Shown: positions 19,553 through 29,455 of the stretch, one piece after another
How the letters are laid out: every line of letters begins with the position of its first letter
How positions within the stretch are numbered: position 1 is the first letter of the stretch
NCBI GenBank assembly: GCA_030737835.1
Contig: JAUJYN010000025.1
Span: 2,393,347 to 2,457,346 of the forward strand
Direction of reading: 5' to 3'
Length of the DNA stretch: 64,000 bases
From: Acorus gramineus
Taxonomy: Eukaryota; Streptophyta; Magnoliopsida; Acorales; Acoraceae
Program-made: the position numbers and the translations under genes
The notes under the pieces: generated by a model
What the model was told of the DNA's origin: nothing
The model's database searches: none
What the model saw: only the letters and a program-made list of their open reading frames with translations

Positions 19553-22549
19553 TTAAGCATAGAATTTTTTCAAATACAGTGCATTCCATGTACCTGAGAC
19601 CTCGTCCCCTTCGGCGTTCACCAAGCGATAAGCATTCCCGGAATAGGCATGGGTGCCTTCCCAAATTGGTTGCAGTTTTCCTCTCGGGTGTGGTTGTCGA
19701 GAAGGCATGAGCTGCTTGAGCACCATTTCCCCAACTTGGAACTTTCTTTCAATTACCTTTTTCTGGAAGGCTCTGGACATTCTCCTTTGGTAAATTTGGG
19801 CGTGTTCGGCTGCTCGCAACCTTTTCTCATCTAATAGTTCAAGTTGTAGAAGGAGTGCTTCCCTCCTATCCTCTGGTTGTAAATCCTTGTCCAACTCCAC
19901 TCTCAAAGACGGGATAAGCACTTCATAGGGAACCACCGCCTCCATCCCAAAAGTAAGGGAGTAAGGAGTCTGACCTGTGGGGGTCCTGATGGAGGTGCGA
20001 TAAGCCCAAAGTGCGTCAACTAGCTTGTCCGGCCAATCGGTAGCCTTATGCGTCTCCACGGTCTTTTTGATGATCTTCAGGAGAGTCTTGTTCGTAGCCT
20101 CCGCTTGTCCATTCCCTTGGGGATAATATGGGGTGGAGTGATGCAGCTCAATGTGGTGCTTGTTGCAGAGGTCTTGAAATTCCTGAGAAATGAACTGAGG
20201 ACCATTGTCAGTAATGATTACCTTCGGAGCGCCGAATCGTGCGAGGATATGAGTACGAACGAAGCGAACAAGGGTATAACTCTTGATCACTATGTATGAC
20301 TCAGCCTCGGCCCATTTGGTGAAGTATTCTGTGGCAGTGAGGATGAAGGCTTTCTGACTGGTGTTTTCAACTGTATCCCTAAAGGGGCCGATGATGTCGA
20401 GAGCCCACATGGAGAAAGGCCAAGGAGAGGTCATGGAATGCAATGCGGAGGCGGGTGCATGGATCTTATTGGCATGGGTCTGGCACTGAACACACCGTCT
20501 GACGAACTTGTGGCAATCCCCCTCCATTGTGGGCCAATAGTAACCCATCCTTAGAACTTTCTTTGCGAGCATCTGTGAATTCACATGGCCTCCACAAACT
20601 CTGGAATGTGCCTCTTTCACAATAGTGAATGCCTCTTCATCTTCCAAGCATCTCAACAACTCTCCATTGAAGGACATGCGAAAGAGAATGCCTCCTCGAA
20701 GACAATATTTGGTCGCCATTCTTTTAACAGCTTTTCGATCATCACTGGTGGCGTACTCCGGAAAGGAGCCATCTTCAAGGTAGTTCTTGATGTCGAAGAA
20801 CCAAGGATTTCCATCATCAGGTTCCTCCAAATCTATTGCGGAAATCCCAACAGACTTAAGGATCTCATCTTTCTTCTCTTGCTGCTCCATTAGGTCTTGA
20901 ATCTTGCAGTCTCGAAGGTCAGTGGCCGGAGTTTCTAGTCTTTGGATGATGACAGTCTCCGCCTTTTTGGATATCGGGAGGGTGAGTGAGGAGGCCAACG
21001 AAGCCAAGGCATCGGCGAGGATGTTGCCGGCTCGAGGTGTGAAAATGTGGATCACTTCTTGAAACTGGCGCAACAGGATAATAGTCAGTTCTCTGTAGGG
21101 CTTGAGTTTCGGGTCCCTCGTCTGGCACTTCTTCAAAGTTTGGCGAATCACTAAGAGTGAATCTCCAACAATCTTTAGATGACGAACTCCAAGAGCTAGG
21201 GCTGACTTTAAACCTGCAATCAATGCTTCATACTCCGCAATATTGTTAGTAGCATTAAAAGTAAGTTGAAAAGCACGCGGGATGATGACACCTTCAGGGG
21301 AGAGCAAGGCAATTCCAATTCCTCTTCCTTTCTGATTGACCGCTCCATCAAAATACAATGTCCATGTCTTGCGGTCATCTTCCTCAACTAATGCAAACAA
21401 CTCTTCGTCAGGGAAATCCGTCCTGACAGGCTCATAATCCGGCAGTGGGAGGTGAGCAAGGTGGTCGGCGATGGCTTGTCCCTTGATGGATTTTTGAGTG
21501 ACATACGTGATGTCAAACTCATTTAGTTGGACCTGCCATCGAGCTAGCCGACCAGTCACTGATGCCTTCTCAAACAGATACCTTACCGGATCCATCTTTG
21601 CCAGATACTTTACTTGGTGCGCAAGGAAATAGTGGCGTAATTTCTGAGAGGCCCACACCAGCGCTAAACATGTCCTTTCCATGAGTGGGTAGGCCTGCTC
21701 ATATTCAATCAGAGTTTTGCTCAAATAATAGATAGCCTTTTCCTTCCTTCCTTCTTCATCGTGTTGTGCGAGCACCGCGCCAACAGCTTCTTCAGTGGCC
21801 GCCAGGTAGAGAAGTAGCGGACGTCCAGGGACAGAGGCTGAGAGAATAGTGGGGCTGAGTAAGTATTTCTTAAGTTCATCAAATGCTTGTTGACACTTGT
21901 CATCCCAAATGAATTCAGTCCCTCCTTTCAACAGCTTGTAGAAGGGTTTACACCGTTCGGCATGCTGTGAAATGAATCGACGAATAAACTGCAGCCGACC
22001 GATGAGTCCCCTAAGCTCCTTCAAATTTTTCGGAGGGGGCATTTGAGCGATCGCTCTTGCTTTAGATGGATCGACTTCAATCCCCCTCTTACTTATCATG
22101 AATCCCAATAGCTTTCCAGATGACACTCCAAACCTACACTTCTTAGGGTTCATTTTCAAACTGAATTTTTTACACCTCTGTAGAACCCTTTCAAGTGTCT
22201 CTGCATGACCTTCCCGCGTCTTAGATTTGACCAAGATGTCATCCACGTAAACTTCCATTAATTTGTGCATCATGTCGTGGAAAATCGAGGTCATGGCACG
22301 CTGGTACGTTGCCCCGGCATTTTTAAGGCCGAAGGGCATTACAACGTAGCAGTAGGTCCCCCAAGGAGTGATGAATGATGTCTTCTCCTGATCTTCTTCT
22401 GCTAGACGGATCTGATTATAACCCGAGAAACCATCCATAAAGGACAGCATCTCGTGTCCCGCAGTATTGTCAACAAGAATGTCAATGTGTGGAAGAGGGA
22501 AATCGTCTTTCGGGCAAACCCGATTGAGATCTCGGAAGTCTATACACAC
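19553..22549 (-). CDS. B1 pol: RT, two RNase H domains and integrase
   Basis: 998-codon minus-strand frame starting inside RT (MCIDFRDLNR). RT: FMDGFSGYNQI at residues 37-47 and the catalytic YVDD at 101-104. First RNase H about 235-370, where the usual first catalytic Asp segment is replaced by LYLAATEEAV, so it is probably inactive. Second RNase H about 395-520 has the full set D401, E439, D463 and D513; a second, archaeal-type RNase H is a mark of the Tat group. Integrase: zinc site H648, H655, C686, C689; catalytic D718, D781, E817. It ends YLKKFYA near the usual polyprotein end. Upstream the frame is broken by a deletion at about 22550-22600, so no complete RT is encoded. No further stop lies within these domains, which suggests a fairly young insertion. 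Confidence 0.93.
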   Translation of the reverse strand: MCIDFRDLNRVCPKDDFPLPHIDILVDNTAGHEMLSFMDGFSGYNQIRLAEEDQEKTSFITPWGTYCYVVMPFGLKNAGATYQRAMTSIFHDMMHKLMEVYVDDILVKSKTREGHAETLERVLQRCKKFSLKMNPKKCRFGVSSGKLLGFMISKRGIEVDPSKARAIAQMPPPKNLKELRGLIGRLQFIRRFISQHAERCKPFYKLLKGGTEFIWDDKCQQAFDELKKYLLSPTILSASVPGRPLLLYLAATEEAVGAVLAQHDEEGRKEKAIYYLSKTLIEYEQAYPLMERTCLALVWASQKLRHYFLAHQVKYLAKMDPVRYLFEKASVTGRLARWQVQLNEFDITYVTQKSIKGQAIADHLAHLPLPDYEPVRTDFPDEELFALVEEDDRKTWTLYFDGAVNQKGRGIGIALLSPEGVIIPRAFQLTFNATNNIAEYEALIAGLKSALALGVRHLKIVGDSLLVIRQTLKKCQTRDPKLKPYRELTIILLRQFQEVIHIFTPRAGNILADALASLASSLTLPISKKAETVIIQRLETPATDLRDCKIQDLMEQQEKKDEILKSVGISAIDLEEPDDGNPWFFDIKNYLEDGSFPEYATSDDRKAVKRMATKYCLRGGILFRMSFNGELLRCLEDEEAFTIVKEAHSRVCGGHVNSQMLAKKVLRMGYYWPTMEGDCHKFVRRCVQCQTHANKIHAPASALHSMTSPWPFSMWALDIIGPFRDTVENTSQKAFILTATEYFTKWAEAESYIVIKSYTLVRFVRTHILARFGAPKVIITDNGPQFISQEFQDLCNKHHIELHHSTPYYPQGNGQAEATNKTLLKIIKKTVETHKATDWPDKLVDALWAYRTSIRTPTGQTPYSLTFGMEAVVPYEVLIPSLRVELDKDLQPEDRREALLLQLELLDEKRLRAAEHAQIYQRRMSRAFQKKVIERKFQVGEMVLKQLMPSRQPHPRGKLQPIWEGTHAYSGNAYRLVNAEGDEVSGTWNALYLKKFYA

Positions 22550-23264
22550 ACGGACTTTGCCATCTTTCTTGCTTACCGGGACAATGTTAGCTTATCTACT
22601 TCCTCCTTCACTTTCATGGCCAACTTTGGATGGAGTCGCCTTAGCTTTTGCTTTATTGGTTTGGTGTCTGGTTCCAGAATTAGCCTATGCTCAACCAATG
22701 AAGGGTCAAGACCAGGCATGTCTTCGTAAGACCAGGCGAACACATCCGAATAGCTCCACAACACCTTCTCCAAACTTTCTCGCTCGCTCGGATTCAGTTC
22801 CGCACTGATCAAGATGATCTTAGGATCAGTGGCGGTCCCGAGATTCAACTCCTCCATCCTTTCTTCCTCACTTGCCGCCTGCTCATCAAAGCGCTTTATG
22901 TAAACCTTTGACATCTCCTCTTCTTGCTCTGCTTCTTCATGATCGTCACAAATCTCAAATACCCCCAAGCTGTCATCAAAATCTCAAAGGTCCTCCAAAT
23001 CAGGTTCCTCGATGACAGCTATTGACTTGGATTGTTCTATTCCATGGATTATGTGAATACATTCCCCGATGTCATCGATAATCCGAATAGGGATTTGAAA
23101 CCATGAAGCCTTGCTAGGTCCTTGAGACACATGGGGCATTGACGCCTTAGGAGGGTTGACCAAACTCCGCAGTTTGTCCAGGAGATCAGAATTAAAAAGC
23201 GAGGGGTGCCATCCTTTATCTCAAACAGGGAACCTAATGTCTTAGGTTGTTCTACGTTGTCCAT
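22550..23264 (-). pseudogene. B1 linker before RT, with deletion
   Basis: Minus strand. The open part at 22968-22573 encodes an acidic segment followed by the conserved Tat linker: ESLEKVLWSYSDVFAWSYED, MPGLDPSLVEHRL, KLRRLHPKLA and KEEVDKL. It should run on through about 14 residues to NIVPVSKKDG; those residues, present in B2 at about 47840-47880, are missing here and the frame changes. Upstream (23264-23049) only short, shifted pieces remain. This removes the start of RT. Confidence 0.75.
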
Positions 23265-23550
23265 TTTTAGATCCCACCCCTCCCTTAATTAATTTTTTTT
23301 CTCTCTCTCTCTCTTCGTTTTTTTTTTTAGCAAGCAAGCAAAGCAAGAAATAAAGCAAAGAAATTTCATGTACAAGCAGAAATTTTTTTTTTTAGCAAGA
23401 AAGATCAAAGTGAGCAGGATCTATATACAGCGAAAGGCAGGAAAGAAATGAACTTTAGAAAAAAAGTACTTACCTAAATGATGCCCTCAAGAATAGAGAA
23501 ACTAGGATCATCCTTTTGCAAGGTTGAGGGTTGAGTTCAATTTGATCACC

Positions 23551-24102
23551 CTAGAGAACCTTTCTCCCCAATGCTCCCGAACTGCATGAATGGGGCATCT
23601 CAGCAGCAAAATCCGGGTCTTCAACATAGTATTCTGGCAATTTATGAGAATCGTTGGGCAATTGTTCATGTGGTTCAGAAAATAACTGGTCAAGAGACTC
23701 AATCAGAGAATCAATGTCTTCCTCTGGTGGAACTGAAGAGGATCCCGATTGGCCCTCAATGGGAGTCAGTTGACTGGGTGCGGGCTGTTCTGATCTAGTG
23801 CTACGGACAAAATGTTCTTCCAAGCTCCAATGCATAATGCCATAGAATGGTCTCCGATCATAGACATCATAGACTGTGAGTGATCCGATGCCCATGTAGT
23901 CCGGCCATATGAAGTTGTGAATGATGTCTGTGGTGCCTTGATTGTACCGCCCCAGGCCTTGGCCTCGATGATAACCCATCTGTTCCATGAGCCGCCATCC
24001 CGGATTACTGTCAGTTGATGCGCGTGCTTTACCTTTGCCCAAAGTGCTTGCTTGTAGTGCCCCATTATGCACCCAATCGGGTGGAAACTCTGATGTGTGC
24101 AT
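23551..24102 (-). CDS. G-patch segment after the B1 protease
   Basis: 183-codon minus-strand frame. Residues 35-60 fit the G-patch pattern (GWRLMEQMGYHRGQGLGR then QG), a glycine-rich motif that binds RNA or RNA helicases in other proteins. After it come WPDYMGIGS, a Trp-containing WSLEEHFV segment and an acidic DIDSLIESLDQLF. The frame is the same as that of the protease module at 24936-24265, from which it is separated by two stop codons, so both were once one polyprotein. Betaretroviruses also carry a G-patch at the protease C-terminus (family knowledge). In B2 the same order is kept in one open frame. Confidence 0.8.
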   Translation of the reverse strand: MHTSEFPPDWVHNGALQASTLGKGKARASTDSNPGWRLMEQMGYHRGQGLGRYNQGTTDIIHNFIWPDYMGIGSLTVYDVYDRRPFYGIMHWSLEEHFVRSTRSEQPAPSQLTPIEGQSGSSSVPPEEDIDSLIESLDQLFSEPHEQLPNDSHKLPEYYVEDPDFAAEMPHSCSSGALGRKVL

Positions 24103-24264
24103 GACTGGCTACTTGCCTTCTCTCTTGGAAGGGCTTTTCACTATTGTGATAGCCTCCGCTTCTTCTGCTTCATACCGGATGCCTCTGACCACGTCCCCAC
24201 CTATTTTGATGATCTGTTCTCCAACATGAAATTTGAGGCATTGGTGGAGCGGGGAGGAAACACC

Positions 24265-24936
24265 TTAGATTGTTGCCAACCATTTTCTTCCCAAGATCAT
24301 GTTGTAATCAGAGTCCATCTCCAGAACATAGGCTTCAAAGGTGGTCTTGAGGGGACCGATCTCCAAGCTAAATGAACAGAAGCCCACCACTTGTCGAGCA
24401 CTCCTATCATAGGCAAAAATTCGTGTATCGGACTCCGCCAATGAAGTGATATCACCATCGACGTGTTGGAATGTTTGGAGGGACATGAGGTTGACACCCG
24501 CACCAGTATCAACGAGGATTCGATTAACCAACGTTTTCTCCACCAAGGCGGTGACACAAAGTGCTGAAATGTTGGTGAGGGGATCTTCGATGACTTCCTT
24601 GGGCCAGAATGAGATCACAGGGCCCAATCCTTTAGAAACTAGTGCAGCTGGCACATTAAAGGCAGAAATGTGGCGGTCCACCTTGACCTTTTCCAGGAAA
24701 GCCCTTATCGCCTCCTGATGGTGTTCTGAAGTCTCGATTAGCTCCAATATCGAGATCTTGGCTGGGATTTTGCACAATTGTTCAAGCAAGTCCACCTTAT
24801 CACCAGCTCTCCCTTCTTCCACTTCCGCTTCTGGATTGGTCTGTCGGAGAACTTGAGAGGGCATATTGTTGAAGATGCGTCCGGTCCTAGTGGTGTGGAG
24901 AACTGCAGTATTGGGACAATGATGCCAGGAGGACAA
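24265..24936 (-). CDS. B1 retropepsin module 3 (canonical protease)
   Basis: 223-codon minus-strand frame. Upstream part (residues 19-125): GRIFNNMPS, ISILELIETS, GLGPVISFWPKE; the same blocks occur before the protease in B2. Active site VDTGAG with D143; the C-terminal retropepsin motif MILGRKW at 213-219; then a stop, after which the same frame continues with a HQCLKF..IIKIGGD stretch. This is the only one of the three modules with a direct counterpart in B2 (46200-46500), so I take it as the working protease of the family. Confidence 0.85.
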   Translation of the reverse strand: MSSWHHCPNTAVLHTTRTGRIFNNMPSQVLRQTNPEAEVEEGRAGDKVDLLEQLCKIPAKISILELIETSEHHQEAIRAFLEKVKVDRHISAFNVPAALVSKGLGPVISFWPKEVIEDPLTNISALCVTALVEKTLVNRILVDTGAGVNLMSLQTFQHVDGDITSLAESDTRIFAYDRSARQVVGFCSFSLEIGPLKTTFEAYVLEMDSDYNMILGRKWLATI

Positions 24937-25096
24937 AAGTGGCCGAATGGGGCTGAGGTTGATGGCTCAGATGGGACTCAAGATTGGTGGTGAGTTCGTG
25001 GAGGGAAACGGACTTCTAGGAGCTGGACGGATGACGCCACCTGGTATGATCTGGGGTGGAGGATCATCCTGAGGCTGATCTGCACAATTGTTTGGC

Positions 25097-25657
25097 CTAG
25101 TATTTAGCTCGCACATTTGACAATTGAAGAATCTTGACCAGTCTTGGCGGCGTGCCTCCCCCCATATCGAGATGATTTCCCCATTGCTTGGAAAACACAA
25201 GCATTGATGACGCGACACCTTCGACATTGTCAAGCCAAGGCCTCCCAAGGATCATGGAATGAAGCGACTCGATCTTCATAACCTCACAGTCTACAGAGGT
25301 ACATACTGGCCCCACCTTTAGAACACAAGAGATCCTCCTGCATGAAGATTGGCTTGAGCTATCATATGCGTGGAGAAGGGTTTCTGATGGTTGGAGCTTG
25401 GGAAGCCCACGCCGAAGCTTGCGGTAGGTGGAATGGGTCATGATGTCTACTCCAGCGCCTGTGTCCACAAGAACATTTCGGAGAATTTTATCAGCAATGG
25501 CTACTTTGATCACAAGAGGGAATGTGCGTATGCTAGGCTCGGCAAGCTCATGAGGGCCGACTGTGATGGAAGGGGAACATGTCAAGCAAGTGATCGTGTC
25601 ATGCTCCTCTGATGAGTCTTCTATTGATGTTGGGGAGTCAGATGGCTCAAAATCCAA
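25097..25657 (-). CDS. B1 retropepsin module 2
   Basis: 186-codon minus-strand frame. An acidic N-terminal part (residues 1-40) is followed by a retropepsin fold: NVLVDTGAGVDIM (active Asp at residue 65), a flap region with LLHAYDSSS, VGPVCTSV, and MILGRPWLDN at 135-144. The following HQCLCFPSNGEIISIWGE lies in another frame just downstream (25210-25150). Its catalytic motif is intact. It is clearly homologous to modules 1 and 3 in the order of motifs. B2 has no such module, only about 200 bp between gag and the IIPGG segment. Confidence 0.8.
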   Translation of the reverse strand: MDFEPSDSPTSIEDSSEEHDTITCLTCSPSITVGPHELAEPSIRTFPLVIKVAIADKILRNVLVDTGAGVDIMTHSTYRKLRRGLPKLQPSETLLHAYDSSSQSSCRRISCVLKVGPVCTSVDCEVMKIESLHSMILGRPWLDNVEGVASSMLVFSKQWGNHLDMGGGTPPRLVKILQLSNVRAKY

Positions 25658-25783
25658 GGAGTCTTCTTCAAGCTCCTCCTCTCGTATTTCTTCTTTCGAC
25701 TCTTCTTTTGGCGCCCTTTCTATCTCTCCTTCTGAGCCAACGGTTGATGCATTAACAGTCCAATTTGGTTCATTTGGTCCTCC

Positions 25784-26146
25784 CTAGAGGATGTTTTCCC
25801 CCCATACGGAGACAATCTTTCCCCATAGTGGAAACCGAAGGCATTGATGACGAGTGGATGGAACTGTTCTAGCGTTATTGAGCAATGCCTTCCCGAGAAT
25901 TATGTTGTGAACGCCCCCCTCGAGCTTCACGACATGAAAATATACCTCAGTGTGCAACGGGCCTACCATCAAAGGAATCGTAACTGTTCTGACCACCGGT
26001 CTTCTGGTGCCATCGTATGCTTCTATGAACTCATTAGAGGGCTCAAGTTCGGGACGGTTCTCCACATCTTCAAATGAGTAATAAACCCCATATGCCATGA
26101 TGTTCCCTCTTGCCCTGGGTCAATATATGTATATCGGAAGGGGATC
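25784..26146 (-). pseudogene. B1 retropepsin module 1 (degenerate, split by solo LTR)
   Basis: Minus strand. The frame at 26098-25784 covers the C-terminal half of a retropepsin: EFIEAYDGT, MVGPLHTEVYF, HNIILGKALLNN and HQCLRFPLWGKIVSVWGE, in the same order as in module 2. The active-site side lies at 26146-26100 and is damaged: one frame reads TYIDPG where a TYIDTG-like motif would be expected, and another has a stop. The solo S LTR (26147-29455) begins right at this point; the upstream part continues at 29456. This copy is very probably inactive. Confidence 0.7.
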
Positions 26147-29100
26147 TGTTATATATGTGTCACTTTTAACCTTCTGGTAACCATTGGACCATTCTGGCAG
26201 TTTTTCGGTTTTTTTCGTTTTTCGATCGGAACCGCTAAAATTTCGGGCTTTTAGCTATCACCCTGAGATGGAGGGCTCCGATTGAAAATCTAACTGCATA
26301 TTATGTGTCCTGGTGCCATTCCAAGCCGCTCACGAAAATTTCGTCGAATTCCGGTACGTTTCAGAATTTCGCAGTTCCGGGGCGTATCCGGGTTTTGACC
26401 GAGCGAGAAGTCATTGGGAGACTTGACTTGGTCAATGTGGGCCCATGACTTGGTCAACTCTTTTGTCCTTTTGTGTGGTTGAGTTGACTTAGGTCAAATT
26501 ACACTTAGACCCACTTAAACCCCCCCCTAAACCTAATTAGGGCTAATCTAATTAGGGGTGTGGGTATGTGTGGGGTGGGGGTGGTTATAAAGAAATCCCA
26601 CGACTTAAACCTCTCCTATTCATCATCTTCTCCGAGCAATCCCTCTCTCTTCCCACTCCTTAAAACCTCCATTTGACTTAGCTAGGGTGCCCAAAACTCA
26701 AAACCCAAAGAAGAGAAACGTAAGGGGAGCTCTCGATCTATCCACCGGTGGTCTCGGATTCAAGTTCTAATGTGTTTAACCCCTTCTCACGCCCTCTTTT
26801 CTCCTCAGATTTCAGCTGGTTTTGGGGCTGAGGGAGATCTTGGTGTCGGTGGCCATTGGGGAAGTGTTTCGGTGCGCGGAGAGCTTCCGGTCCCCTTCCT
26901 TTCCTTTCCTTTCCTTGGGTAAGGCCTCTTTCCTTCCTTTTCTTGCTTAGATGGTTGTTAGGAGGGTGGGTTTGGGTGTTGGTGGCTGTGGGTGGTGGTT
27001 AGGGGCGGTCGGGGGCCATTGGTGGCCAATGAGAAGTGGTAGAGTGGCTCGGGCAGGGTGGTGGGCTGTCCCGGGTAGGCAGGCAGGCAGGCAGGGCAGC
27101 GTGGGCGTGCACGCGGGTGGAGCTCGGTTAGGGCGCATGCGGGCAGCGGCGCGAGCAGGCAGGCAGGCGCAGGCGGGCGAGCTGTGGGCAGGCGCGCTGG
27201 GCGCGTGCTGACGGGCTCGCTGGGCGCGCTGGGCGCAGTGCGAGGCGTGCGCGCGGAGCGCTGCGCAGGGGCACGTGGACGAGCGGGTGGTGTGCAGGTG
27301 CTGCGCAGGAGGCGTAGTGCGCGCAGGGCGAGCAGTCGGTGCGAGCGGGGAGTGTGAGCGGGCAGATGTGCGGGCGCTGCGCTGGGGCGCAGTGCGGGAT
27401 GGTGCGCATGCAGGGCGCTGCGCTGTGGCGCAGTGCGCGCGGGTGCACCCGGGGCTGGTCGAGCGAGTGGTGCGAGCGGGTGATGCGAGCGGGTGGTGCG
27501 CACGGGGTGCGCGCGGGGCGAGGCGATGGGGCGCAGGGGTGCGCGCGGGTTGCCGCGCTGGGGCGCGGTGGGCGCGCAGTGCACCCGGGAGGTCTCGGCG
27601 GGGTGTCCGGGCGTGCGGGCTGGGCTCGGCCGTGCGACTGGGCGCGCGGGCTAAGGCGCGGCTGTGCGCCTGGGTCGGGTGACCGTGCGTACGGCTGCCC
27701 GGGGGTTCGGGAGTGAGTCGGAGTGCTCGGGCTCGCGTGCGTACAGACCGTATGTACGCTTGTCCGAGTGTTGTGTATTTTAATGTATTTTTTGATTTAT
27801 TTGTGTAGTTTACTCACCAATTTGATTACCATATCTTGCAGATCTTGACGGACACTCGCGCGACGACCCGGCTACCGGTGAGTGGGACAATCCAACCCAG
27901 TAGGGAGGCGCTATACGCACTTGGGCGTGTACCGTCCTCCCCTGGGGCACCATGGATTTATATTAACTGTTGTAATGTGTAATCCATGCAAGCATGATAA
28001 AAATGTAGTATGCATGCTACCCTAGACTTTGTATGTTAGGGACTTGCACCCTTAGGATATGTGTAAGAGCCATGCATCCTGTCACCCTGTTCACATGCTA
28101 GGAAGCCTCGGCCTATGCATGCGTCCTACTAGTTTAATTAATTAAATTGATTGCTAGCATATGTTTAATTGCATGCCTTGTATAATATTATAGGGAGGGG
28201 CCTTGCGAGGTCAACATTGAGACCCGGGCTAGGGTACTCCGTGTTCCTTGTTTGGCTGTCGGGATGTCCTATATCGGGACCTCACGCTGCCCTCCCAAGG
28301 TTTCTTGTCCCAATAATATTATAACCTTGTTAATAATTTATAATATATCCCTTGTTAATAATTAGTATTATGCATGTTCCCTGCATCCTGGTTATGCGCC
28401 CTGGAGGAATTTTGAAGAATTCATGGCATTAGAGTTATTATGATGTGTTATCTGCAGATCCGAGTGGATCATATGCGATGGATAGGCTGTTCTGTTCCCT
28501 TCGTTGGATCCGTGTAGAGACTACTCCGGCGTTGGAAAGGCTGTCCCGTGCAGGGGCTCCCATCAGTAGGCACCTCCTGATTTGGGACGGACTGTGCTGA
28601 ATGTGGGGGTGGCCAAACGGCCTACGGAGTGGGGAGAGACTATCGGTGGACCAAGGGCTACCATCAGCCTAGTCAGTCCCAATATCCTATGTCACCATAT
28701 GGAGGGGTGAGGGTGAGGGATGTGGTGGGTCGGCGATGTAGCGACCCACTGGATTGTAAGTCCCAATATCCTTTGTCACCTATTGAGGGGTGAGGGTGAG
28801 GGTGTAGTGGGTTGGCGATAGCGACCCACTGGTTTTGAGTTGTCAGTCCCAATATCCTTTGTCACCTATTGAGGGGTGAGGGTGAGGGTGTAGTGGGTTG
28901 GCGGTAGCGACCCACTGGATTGTATAGTTGTTGCCATTTTGTGGCTTGAGTAATGAGATTGTGGATAATAATATCTGGTTGTGGTTAATATAAGCTGTGA
29001 TGCATGGGTTGTGCTGCTCACTGAGCGTGTGGCTCACCCCTCGCATAATATTTTTCTCCAGAGTCATCTGAGTCGGATCCGGAGGAGGAGCTCCCCGAGG

Positions 29101-29455
29101 GACTTCATCAGTAGCGGAGTAGCGCCACGTCCCGTGAGTTTCAGAGGCTATCAGCATCCCTTTTGATTGTATGTATTATATTCCGTGCTTGGGCACGCGT
29201 TTGTATATTATTTGGATGTCTTTGTATATATTGGCTCTCACAGGACAGTTGATTATGTATCGAGTCTGTACTATGTCTTTGAGTTACAGATTCAGTCTTT
29301 TAGCTTCTGCTATTTGTGTATATATCATGTCAGCCCTGCTTTTGTCTATGTTGTCATTTTTAGCTGTTGTGTGAGTATGTTATTGAACTCATGTTTGCAC
29401 TGATATCATATATACACTTGCCGCGTCCCGGGGACGGCCACCCTGGGGCGTGACA
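26147..29455 (+). mobile_element. Solo LTR, family S (3309 bp)
   Basis: Starts TGTTATATATGTGTCAC and ends GGGGCGTGACA; flanked by GGATC on both sides (26142-26146, 29456-29460), the 5-bp duplication expected of an LTR retrotransposon. No internal region or second LTR is present. It splits the B1 protease region. The first ~700 bp has a wound-up A/T and C-rich leader-like part; 26940-27720 is extremely GC-rich (GCGCGGG/GTGCGC simple sequence), leaving long open frames on both strands that I consider artefacts of composition. A ~70-80-bp tandem repeat lies at 28676-28920. LTRs this long occur in some chromovirus lineages; the lineage here is not established. Confidence 0.92.
28676..28920. repeat. 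Tandem repeat in the solo S LTR, three units
   Basis: Three units of roughly 70-90 bp beginning AGTCCCAATATCC, running through GGGGTGAGGGTGAGGG and ending GCGACCCACTGG. Units two and three are nearly identical; unit one differs at several places. Confidence 0.85.

Noticed and set aside
26951-27716. Long ORFs on both strands (up to 208 codons)
   Set aside because: GC-extreme simple sequence inside a solo LTR; stop codons are rare there by composition, and the readings are Arg/Ala/Gly or Pro/Ala/His low complexity.
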